Positions 15,676 through 21,360 of a stretch of DNA of 33,802 bases are shown piece after piece. The notes beneath the pieces were generated by a model. That model did no database searches. It saw only the letters and a list, made by a program, of their open reading frames with translations, and had not been told where the DNA came from. Made by a program: the position numbers and the translations under genes. Within the stretch, counting starts at the first letter, position 1. Each line of letters opens with the position of its first letter. Source of the stretch: Chloroflexota bacterium (GTDB lineage: Bacteria; Chloroflexota; JAHJIN01); assembly GCA_018823415.1 (NCBI GenBank), contig JAHJIN010000373.1, positions 1 to 33,802 on the forward strand, in the 5' to 3' direction.

Positions 15676-16110
15676 ATGGGCGGTACCATTACTCCCTTCC
15701 CTGGCAATGCCAACATCCGAACGCCGCAACCCCGGGCCATGCCCGAGTCTGTATGCCAGAACCGGCAGGTATCGGCAGACGGACGCATAGTGTGCCGCAA
15801 GGTCGCCAAAGGCGACGCCGAGGTATCGCCGGCGTTGTGCGCCACGTGCCCGGCGGCCCGGATCGGCTGCGATCACTTGCGCTTTACGTTGCGCAAGCAC
15901 GAGCCGGTGCCCATCATCGTGCGCTATGCCGGCGGCCGCACCGAGGTGTGGGATGATGGCGAGCCTGCCATGTGCTTTACCCACGCCGCTTGCACCCTCT
16001 GCCGGCAAGCCATCGATGGGCCGACCGCTTGCGCCGGCTGTACGCTGCGCACCACATTGCCGGCGGTGGCGGCTATCGGCCAATCGCAACGGGCCATCGC
16101 CTCAGCCTAG
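15676..16110 (+). CDS. cysteine-rich protein of unknown function under SOS-like control
   Basis: The product is 144 aa with ten cysteines in two groups of five: Cys27, 40, 55, 58, 65 and Cys100, 106, 109, 119, 122. CATC (55-58) and the pair CTLC (106-109)/CAGC (119-122) are CxxC knuckles that suggest zinc ribbons or Fe-S binding. Between the groups lies a predicted beta segment (VPIIVRYAGGRTEVW). There is no signal peptide or transmembrane segment, so it is probably cytoplasmic. I do not recognise the family. The ATG follows GGAGG by six bases. The gene is monocistronic: a consensus promoter with an overlapping GAAC-N4-GTTC palindrome precedes it and a strong terminator follows 18 bp after the stop. 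If LexA binds there, this is a DNA-damage-induced gene; a redox-sensing or nucleic-acid-binding role would fit but is guesswork. Confidence 0.85.
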   Translation: MGGTITPFPGNANIRTPQPRAMPESVCQNRQVSADGRIVCRKVAKGDAEVSPALCATCPAARIGCDHLRFTLRKHEPVPIIVRYAGGRTEVWDDGEPAMCFTHAACTLCRQAIDGPTACAGCTLRTTLPAVAAIGQSQRAIASA

Positions 16111-16128
16111 ACCTGACCTTCTCGTACC

Positions 16129-16162
16129 AGAGACGGCGCGCAATTTGCGCGCCGTCTCTTTT
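16129..16162. terminator. intrinsic terminator shared by cysteine-rich gene and smpB
   Basis: A perfect 13-bp stem AGAGACGGCGCGC/GCGCGCCGTCTCT (16129-16141 with 16147-16159) with an AATTT loop runs into TTTT on the plus strand. The smpB stop lies 6 bp beyond on the minus strand, so it may serve both genes. Confidence 0.85.
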
Positions 16163-16167
16163 CGTGG

Positions 16168-16626
16168 TCAGCCCCGAGCGCGCAAGGCCCGCTGGACCTC
16201 GCGGTCTGCCTCTCGCTTGGCGATGGCCTCGCGCTTGTCGTACTGGCGCTTGCCCCGGGCCACGGCCAATTCCACCTTGGCATAGCGGCCCTTGATGTAC
16301 ACCCGCAACGGCACCAGGGTATAGCCCGGCGAATCGATCTTGCCTTCCAGCCGGCGAATCTCGCGCCGGTGCAACAGCAACTTGCGGTCACGTTTGGGCG
16401 GGTGGTTATAGTGCGTGCCCATGTCGTATGGCGCAATGTGTACCCCGATCAGCCACACTTCGCCGTTGACGATCCGGGCATAACTATCTTGCAGGTTCAC
16501 CCGGCCGGCACGTACCGACTTGATCTCGGTCCCGGTCAGCACAATGCCGACCTCCAGGCGATCCTCGATGGCATAGTCGTGAAGGGCTTTGCGGTTGCTA
16601 GCAAGCGATTTGACGTGATCTCTCAC
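16168..16626 (-). CDS. smpB: SsrA-binding protein SmpB
   Basis: The 152-aa protein binds tmRNA and brings it to stalled ribosomes. Conserved blocks are visible: SNRKALHDYAIEDRLEVGIVLTGTEIKS, VRAGRVNLQDSYARI, GEVWLIGVHIAPYDMGT, HPPKRDRKLLLHRREI and LVPLRVYIKGRYAKVELAVARGKRQYDKREAIAKRE, with the basic C-terminal helix that enters the mRNA channel. The length is standard. The start is a GTG at 16626 with GAGGTG four bases upstream. It has its own promoter, and its RNA partner is at 413-777. Confidence 0.97.
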   Translation of the reverse strand: MRDHVKSLASNRKALHDYAIEDRLEVGIVLTGTEIKSVRAGRVNLQDSYARIVNGEVWLIGVHIAPYDMGTHYNHPPKRDRKLLLHRREIRRLEGKIDSPGYTLVPLRVYIKGRYAKVELAVARGKRQYDKREAIAKREADREVQRALRARG

Positions 16627-16650
16627 AATTCACCTCATTACACGAGTGAT

Positions 16651-16679
16651 ATTATAACACAGTCCTTATGCCGGGGCAA
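16651..16679 (-). promoter_or_regulatory. smpB promoter
   Basis: On the minus strand, TTGCCC (16679-16674) is followed by a 17-bp spacer and a perfect TATAAT (16656-16651), leaving a leader of about 18 nt before the GTG start. Confidence 0.75.
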
Positions 16680-16721
16680 CAAATGCGCAGCCGAGATCGG
16701 TGAAGAACTGAGACCAGCAAG

Positions 16722-16761
16722 AAAAAAGAGCCTGCCCTCTCATAGTTTGAGAGGGCAGGCT
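16722..16761 (-). terminator. intrinsic terminator of tRNA-Lys
   Basis: A perfect 14-bp stem (16748-16761 with 16729-16742) with a 5-nt loop is followed on the minus strand by C and six T residues. It begins 10 nt after the tRNA CCA end. Confidence 0.92.
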
Positions 16762-16771
16762 TGTAAGCAAT

Positions 16772-16847
16772 TGGTGAGCCGTACAGGACTCGAACCTGTG
16801 ACACCCTGCTTAAAAGGCAGGTGCTCTACCACCTGAGCTAACGGCCC
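16772..16847 (-). tRNA. tRNA-Lys (anticodon TTT)
   Basis: All arms of a 76-nt cloverleaf can be placed: acceptor GGGCCGT/ACGGCTC (one G-U pair), D arm GCTC/GAGC, anticodon stem CCTGC/GCAGG around CTTTTAA, a 5-nt variable loop, T arm ACAGG-TTCGAGT-CCTGT, discriminator A and an encoded CCA (16774-16772). The anticodon TTT is at 16814-16812 and reads AAA and AAG. It has its own promoter and terminator. Confidence 0.97.
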
Positions 16848-16869
16848 ACGAATGAGGTGTGGTGCCCTG

Positions 16870-16898
16870 ATTATAACAAATCCCTATAGGCCCGTCAA
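16870..16898 (-). promoter_or_regulatory. tRNA-Lys promoter
   Basis: On the minus strand, TTGACG (16898-16893) is followed by a 17-bp spacer and TATAAT (16875-16870), giving a start about 15 nt before the tRNA 5' end. Confidence 0.85.
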
Positions 16899-16939
16899 GC
16901 AATGCCGGTTTTCCTCAGTCACAACGCCACAACGCGACA

Positions 16940-16968
16940 TTGACATCCCTTCTCAATTCTGGTAGAAT
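16940..16968 (+). promoter_or_regulatory. promoter of the HhH/mscL operon
   Basis: A perfect TTGACA (16940-16945) is followed by a 17-bp spacer and TAGAAT (16963-16968). It is divergent from the tRNA-Lys promoter. The leader to the ATG at 17103 is about 128 nt, the longest in the window. Confidence 0.85.
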
Positions 16969-16997
16969 GAGCATGGGCCCTTTGCCAGCCTTCACCC

Positions 16998-17015
16998 GGA
17001 GGTGACACCATGTAA
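16998..17015 (+). promoter_or_regulatory. start-stop element (strong RBS, ATG, TAA) in the operon leader
   Basis: GGAGGTGA (16998-17005) lies four bases before ATG (17010-17012), directly followed by TAA (17013-17015). A ribosome initiating here would stop at once, which could stall it or tune translation of the gene starting at 17103. Between the two sites an inverted pair AAACGTA/TACGTTT (17038-17044 and 17059-17065) could form a hairpin. The function is inferred. Confidence 0.5.
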
Positions 17016-17102
17016 ACCCAAGCTGCCCTCAGTTTCCAAACGTATGCCCACACATCACTACGTTTGCCACTGCCACAGGCAGGTATTTCAGGAGAGGAAC
17101 AC

Positions 17103-17717
17103 ATGATTTCTAGTACACTTGTTTTGGTGTGTTTGTGTCTATTTGTCTTGGTAGCGCTGTTGCTACTCGTCCTATTCTCGCTGTTCATCTGGTGGTGGGC
17201 ACGCCGCGAGCAAGCGGCGGCTCCTTCACCGGCACCAGTTCAACCGCGGCCCCCGGCTCCCAAGCCAGAGCCTGAGCCGGAACCAGAGCCCGTGGTCGAG
17301 GTGGTCGAGGTTGTGGCAGCGGAACTGCCGCCAGAGCCAGAGGTCGAAGTGGTCGAAGCTGTGGCAGCAGAATTGCCGCCGGAACCAGAGCCCGTGGTCG
17401 AGGTAGTCGAGGTTGTGGCTGCGGAACCGGCGCCAGAACCGCCACCCGTGCCGGTCGCGCCGGATGACTTGAAGGTGATCGAAGGCATTGGTCCCAAGAT
17501 CGCCGGCTTGCTGGCAAGTGTGGGCATCGTCACCTTTGCCCAACTGGCCCAGACCGATGTAGCCCAGTTGGAGACGATCCTGGCAGATGCCGGACTGCAA
17601 CATCTGGCCAAGCCCGCCACCTGGCCGGAGCAGGCCCGGCTGGCTGCTGCCGGTGAGTGGGACGCCCTGACCCAACTTCAGGACCAGCTCAAGGGCGGCC
17701 GGCGCGCGCGCGCCTAG
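17103..17717 (+). CDS. membrane-anchored helix-hairpin-helix protein with Pro/Glu/Val linker
   Basis: The product is 204 aa. Residues about 5-29 form one transmembrane helix followed by WWWARR, so the rest is probably cytoplasmic. Residues 36-128 are a low-complexity linker with three copies of a PEPEPVVEVVEVVAAELPP-like unit. The C-terminal 75 residues carry DDLKVIEGIGPKIAGLLASVGIVTFAQLA, a helix-hairpin-helix motif as in DUF4332-like and DNA-binding modules, then an acidic-to-basic tail ending GGRRARA. It may tether DNA or another nucleic acid to the membrane; this is inference. The ATG at 17103 follows GGAGAGG; an in-frame start at 17064 lacks a site. It leads an operon with mscL (35 nt downstream) and a 66-aa gene. 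Confidence 0.85.
   Translation: MISSTLVLVCLCLFVLVALLLLVLFSLFIWWWARREQAAAPSPAPVQPRPPAPKPEPEPEPEPVVEVVEVVAAELPPEPEVEVVEAVAAELPPEPEPVVEVVEVVAAEPAPEPPPVPVAPDDLKVIEGIGPKIAGLLASVGIVTFAQLAQTDVAQLETILADAGLQHLAKPATWPEQARLAAAGEWDALTQLQDQLKGGRRARA
17282..17445 (+). repeat. three imperfect ~50-bp tandem repeats in the linker of the HhH gene
   Basis: The words GTGGTCGAGGT and GTGGCAGC recur three times with a period near 50 bp, encoding the Pro/Glu/Val units. The outer boundaries are approximate. Such repeats can expand or contract, so linker length may vary between strains. Confidence 0.7.
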
Positions 17718-17752
17718 CCGGGCTCACAGTCCATCGCGGTGAGGTATAGACC

Positions 17753-18205
17753 ATGCTAAAAGAGTTCAAAGCATTTGCCGTGCGCGGCAATGTGATCGAT
17801 ATGGCCGTGGGCATTATCATGGGCACGGCCTTTGGCGCCATCGTCAGCTCGCTGGTCAAAGACATCATCATGCCACCGGTGGGCCTACTATTGGGCGGCG
17901 TGGACTTTCAGAGCCTATACTGGCTGCTCAAGGACGGCTCGCCGGCTGCGCCCTATGCTTCGTTGGCCGATGCACAGGCTGCCGGCGCCGTCACCGTCAA
18001 CTATGGCGCGTTCATCAACCTGGTGATCACCTTTCTCATCGTGACCGTGGTCATGTTCTTTCTGGTGCGCGCCGTCATTCGTTTGCAGCAGGCCGATGCC
18101 GCGCCGCCGGCCGCACCCACAACCCGGGAATGTCCCTATTGCCTGTCGGCCATTCCCATCAAGGCCCGGCGTTGCGCGTATTGCACGTCGGAGCTGGAAC
18201 CCTAA
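17753..18205 (+). CDS. mscL: large-conductance mechanosensitive channel with zinc-ribbon tail
   Basis: The 150-aa protein begins MLKEFKAFAVRGNVIDMAVGIIMGTAFGAIVSSLVKDIIMP, the diagnostic MscL N-helix and first transmembrane helix, followed by a periplasmic loop and VNYGAFINLVITFLIVTVVMFFLVRAV as the second. The channel opens under membrane tension to release solutes in hypo-osmotic shock. The E. coli-type C-terminal helical bundle is replaced by CPYC (127-130) and CAYC (141-144), a small zinc ribbon. I believe this variant occurs in other phyla too. The ATG follows GAGG. It lies in the operon behind the HhH protein and 12 nt before the 66-aa gene. Confidence 0.95.
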   Translation: MLKEFKAFAVRGNVIDMAVGIIMGTAFGAIVSSLVKDIIMPPVGLLLGGVDFQSLYWLLKDGSPAAPYASLADAQAAGAVTVNYGAFINLVITFLIVTVVMFFLVRAVIRLQQADAAPPAAPTTRECPYCLSAIPIKARRCAYCTSELEP

Positions 18206-18217
18206 ACTGGAGGACAC

Positions 18218-18418
18218 ATGGACGAATTGGTCAAGCTCGTGGCAAAAAAGACCGGCCTTTCCGAAGATCTATCCAAAAAGGCCGTAGAGGTGGTCATCGC
18301 CTACCTGAAGGCCAAACTGCCGGCCCCCCTGGATAGCCAGATCGACGCTGTGTTGAGCGGCGGCGGTCAGGTGGAAGGGATGATGAAAGGCCTGGGCGGC
18401 ATGTTGGGCCAGAAATAG
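18218..18418 (+). CDS. 66-aa helical protein of unknown function
   Basis: The product MDELVKLVAKKTGLSEDLSK... is charged and helical, followed by YLKAKLPAPLDSQIDAVL and a flexible Gly/Met tail (GGGQVEGMMKGLGGMLGQK). The first half resembles small bacterial proteins with an HU-like start (KKTGLSEDLSKKAVEVV), but I cannot assign a family with confidence. It has no signal peptide or transmembrane helix. The ATG follows TGGAGG, 12 nt after mscL, and a terminator hairpin follows 36 nt after the stop. Its place in the mscL operon suggests an osmotic or envelope stress link. Confidence 0.78.
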   Translation: MDELVKLVAKKTGLSEDLSKKAVEVVIAYLKAKLPAPLDSQIDAVLSGGGQVEGMMKGLGGMLGQK

Positions 18419-18453
18419 GCCGACGTCGCCTCACACGTCGCCCTACGTGATAG

Positions 18454-18482
18454 AACAGCCGTGGCATTGCGCCACGGCTGTT
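18454..18482. terminator. hairpin between convergent mscL operon and hydrolase gene
   Basis: A 12-bp perfect stem AACAGCCGTGGC/GCCACGGCTGTT (18454-18465 with 18471-18482) has a 5-nt loop and is followed by TGTTATT on the plus strand. It lies 3 bp from the stop of the minus-strand gene and can serve both sides. Confidence 0.8.
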
Positions 18483-18484
18483 TG

Positions 18485-19249
18485 TTATTGCCGTACGAGC
18501 CAATCATGTACCTCCCGGTGCAACTCGTCGCCAACCCGCTGGAGGCTGTGACCAGCACCCGAGTACAAGACCAGATGCTTGGGTTCCTGGGCCGCTCGGT
18601 AGAGATCCTCAGAAACCCGATACCAGACCGATTCGTCGCTCTTGCCGTGGATCAACAAGAGCGAGCAGCGTGGTCCCAGGTGGGCGACCACGTCCTCGCG
18701 TACGCCCTCGGGGCACATGGCTACCACAGTGCGCACCGTGGACATGGCCGCCGCGGTATAGATGACGACTCCGCCGCCCCGGGAGTACCCCACCAACCCC
18801 ACCGAGTCAAAACCCTGGCTTTCCAGGTAACGGACGCCGGCCACGGCGTCGAGCACGCACTCTAGCGGGTCGTCGGCGTTGCGGTAGCGTACCGGCAGAC
18901 AGGCGATGCCCTCGCCCGGCAGTTCCTCGCACAATTGTCGGTACAAGTCCTTGCCGATATGCCCCCAACTCCCCTCGGCCCCGGACACAAACACCACACC
19001 GCGCTGCGTGCCCGGCGACGGGTAATAGTGGCACTCGATATCACCCCGGTTGGTTTTGAGCAGCAGCGGATAGTAACCATATTCCAACGCGCCCTGCTCG
19101 ACCTCCTGGATGATCATCTCGGGCAGTTCCGCAAAGGTCTTGGTCGATTTGACGATGGCATCCACGGCCAGACAGGCCACCACGATGGCCACGATGACGA
19201 GAGCCGGCCACAGCGCGTTTCTCGAACCGGTTTGATAGATGGGGTCCAT
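18485..19249 (-). CDS. membrane-anchored alpha/beta hydrolase
   Basis: The product is 254 aa. Residues about 13-32 (LWPALVIVAIVVACLAVDAI) form an uncleaved signal anchor. The rest is an alpha/beta hydrolase fold with nucleophile elbow GYSRG (Ser156), acid Asp205 in HGKSDESV and His234 in GAGHS, a complete Ser-Asp-His triad. The oxyanion region is likely VSGAEGSWG. It resembles dienelactone-hydrolase or peptidase S9-type esterases; the substrate is unknown. The ATG at 19249 has GGTGGAG upstream. It is the last gene of the minus-strand run from nifS, 54 nt after the TauE gene. Confidence 0.87.
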   Translation of the reverse strand: MDPIYQTGSRNALWPALVIVAIVVACLAVDAIVKSTKTFAELPEMIIQEVEQGALEYGYYPLLLKTNRGDIECHYYPSPGTQRGVVFVSGAEGSWGHIGKDLYRQLCEELPGEGIACLPVRYRNADDPLECVLDAVAGVRYLESQGFDSVGLVGYSRGGGVVIYTAAAMSTVRTVVAMCPEGVREDVVAHLGPRCSLLLIHGKSDESVWYRVSEDLYRAAQEPKHLVLYSGAGHSLQRVGDELHREVHDWLVRQ

Positions 19250-19303
19250 ATCTTGGCTCCACCTGGCCGGCTACCGGGCCAGGATGCTGGGCTGACGGCT
19301 ATC

Positions 19304-20032
19304 CTAGAACCAGAGTAACACCGCGTTGGCGATGAGCACCGCCGCCACCACCCAGCGAAAACGCTGTGCGGGCGCGCGCCGCACCAGCCAATCGCCGGCC
19401 CACAGGCCCACAAACACCACCGGCGTCAGCGCCACTGCCAGACCCAGCAGATCGGGTGTCAGCATCCCCTCGCCGGCAAAGGCCACCGTCTGGATCAACC
19501 CGCTGCTCAAAAAGATGGCCGATAGCGTGCCCCGGAACCGGTCCACGTCGTCGGTCATGGTGTAGCTGAAATAGAGGACCAATGGGGGGCCGGGTACGGC
19601 AAAGAGAATGCCAGCGAGGCCGGCTGCCGCGCCCACCAGCAGGGTCGCCAGGGGATGGCTACGGCGCTGGCGTGTTGGCATACGATTCCACAGGATTGGC
19701 AAGGTGAACAGAACAGTCACGACAGCAAATGCTTGCTTGAGGATTTGATTTTCGACGGTGAGGAGCACCTGCATGCCGATCCAGGTGGTGACGATCATGG
19801 CCGCACTCACCAGCAGCGTCTCGCGCCAGTCGATGTGCCGCCGGGTGACAGCCATCATGTACGCGCCAGACGGCACGCCGATGAGCGCCATCAACGGCAC
19901 GATGGCCCGTAAGGGCATGAACCACGCCATCAGCGGCGAGGCGACCAGGGCTGAGCCAAAGCCGGTAAACCCCTTGATCATATGCCCGATGAAAATGATC
20001 AGGATGGTGAGCAGGATCTGTTCCGGGGTCAT
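19304..20032 (-). CDS. TauE/SafE-family membrane permease
   Basis: The 242-aa protein has seven to eight transmembrane segments. The N-terminus MTPEQILLTILIIFIGHMIKGFTGFGSALVASPLM carries the GFTGFGSAL motif of the family, and the second half repeats it as LLVGAAAGLAGILFAVPGPPLVLYF. Members move sulfite, sulfoacetate or similar organic anions across the inner membrane. The ATG at 20032 overlaps the stop of the GH4 gene as ATGA, so translation is coupled. Longer upstream reading in this frame is Arg/Pro-rich shadow sequence inside GH4. Coupling to a glycosidase suggests transport of a related compound, but this is inference. Confidence 0.88.
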   Translation of the reverse strand: MTPEQILLTILIIFIGHMIKGFTGFGSALVASPLMAWFMPLRAIVPLMALIGVPSGAYMMAVTRRHIDWRETLLVSAAMIVTTWIGMQVLLTVENQILKQAFAVVTVLFTLPILWNRMPTRQRRSHPLATLLVGAAAGLAGILFAVPGPPLVLYFSYTMTDDVDRFRGTLSAIFLSSGLIQTVAFAGEGMLTPDLLGLAVALTPVVFVGLWAGDWLVRRAPAQRFRWVVAAVLIANAVLLWF

Positions 20033-21324
20033 GCGCCGGCCACGCCGAACTGGGGCAGGTAGGCGGCATGCGCGGCCAGCAACTCGTCCAGGACGACCTG
20101 GGCCGTGCTCATGTCGGGTATCACCGGGTCCAGGCACAGGGCTTGCAGGGCCGCCTGGCGGTCGCCGGCGACGGCAGCTTGCACCGTCAGCTCCTGGATG
20201 GTCACCTGGCGCGCACATAGGGCCGCGATGCCGGCCGGCAATGCGCCCACGACCAGGGGTTGAATACCACCGCCGTCTACCACCGCCGGCACCTCCACGA
20301 TGGCGTCGGCCGGGAGATTGGCGATGCTGCCGTTGTTGACCACGTTCACCGATTCCTCGACCTGATTCGTGCCGGTCCACAGCGCCGCGACGATGGGCAC
20401 GCCCCGCTCGCCGGATACTTCGCCCAGCCAGGTGGCGACTTCGTCAGCATCGCCGGCCAGCACCGCCGCGATGCTTTCCCATACGGCATCTACCCAGGTC
20501 TCGTATATGTCAAACTCGTAGCCATCCAGCCCCACGTCGCGCCACGCATCGCCGATGTACTCGCCAGCGTGCCGGTCGCCCACGGCCGGGTACAGGCCGT
20601 ACACGTCGCACAACCGCCGCGACAGGGGCATGTAGGTCGGGTCGCTGACGGCCAATCGCGTGCGGAATGCCGGATAGGCATCGCGACCATCCGCCAAGCG
20701 CAGGTCGGTAATCCAGGTGAAATGGTTCAGGCCGGCCGCCCGGATGCGCAACTCGGCCACCGGCACGTCCATGATAGTGCTCACCACCTGATACCCCTCG
20801 CCGATCTGGTGGCACAGCCCCACAAACTTGACGTGTGTGTGCCGGGCCACAGCCATACACAGCCGGCTCATGGGGTTGGTATAGTTGACAAGCCAGGCGT
20901 CGGGAGCCAGCGCCTCGATGTCGCGGCAGATGCCCAGCAAAAGCGGGACGTTGCGCAGGGCGTGGGAGAGGCCGCCCGGCCCACCGTTTTCACCCAGCAC
21001 GTGGCGTATGCCGTGCTTGAGGGGGATCTCCCAGTCTAGCTTCCACAACCGTTCGCGCTCCACGGCCACGCTGACGATGACGAAATCGGCGCCGGGGAGG
21101 GCCTGGCGGCGGTCGGTGGTGGCGGCCAGGTGGCAGTTGGCCCCGCTGGCCCGGTTCAGCGCGTGGCCCAGGGCCAGGACCCGGTCCAGGTGCTCGGCGT
21201 GCACGTCTACCAGCGTGACCCGGCTGCCATGCAGGGCTTCGCACTTGAAAATATCGCGCAGCGTCTCGGGACCAAACAGGGCGCTGCCCGCGCCAATGAG
21301 GACGATGTGGGGTGTTTGAGTCAC
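20029..21324 (-). CDS. glycoside hydrolase family 4 enzyme
   Basis: The 431-aa protein is an NAD- and metal-dependent glycosidase. The N-terminus IVLIGAGSALFGPETLRDI is the NAD-binding Rossmann start. VLGENGGPGGLSHALRN, WLVNYTNPMSRL and VGLCHQIGEGY (Cys171, His172) follow, then AGLNHFTW (Asn200, His201) with the second metal ligand. The four-residue signature used to sort GH4 substrates reads CHQI here, not the CHSV, CHEV or CNVP types I know, so I do not assign a sugar. The start is a GTG at 21324 with a modest AAAGG upstream. The gene overlaps the TauE permease by 4 bp and lies 36 nt after the propeller protein. Confidence 0.92.
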   Translation of the reverse strand: MTQTPHIVLIGAGSALFGPETLRDIFKCEALHGSRVTLVDVHAEHLDRVLALGHALNRASGANCHLAATTDRRQALPGADFVIVSVAVERERLWKLDWEIPLKHGIRHVLGENGGPGGLSHALRNVPLLLGICRDIEALAPDAWLVNYTNPMSRLCMAVARHTHVKFVGLCHQIGEGYQVVSTIMDVPVAELRIRAAGLNHFTWITDLRLADGRDAYPAFRTRLAVSDPTYMPLSRRLCDVYGLYPAVGDRHAGEYIGDAWRDVGLDGYEFDIYETWVDAVWESIAAVLAGDADEVATWLGEVSGERGVPIVAALWTGTNQVEESVNVVNNGSIANLPADAIVEVPAVVDGGGIQPLVVGALPAGIAALCARQVTIQELTVQAAVAGDRQAALQALCLDPVIPDMSTAQVVLDELLAAHAAYLPQFGVAGA

Positions 21325-21360
21325 GTGATGGACCTTTCTTTCATACCAGAATTCGCGTTC

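Noticed and set aside
20033..20380. 116-residue N-terminal extension of the TauE permease
   Set aside because: Arg/Gly/Pro-rich shadow within the GH4 gene. The ATGA overlap at 20032 gives a normal permease start.
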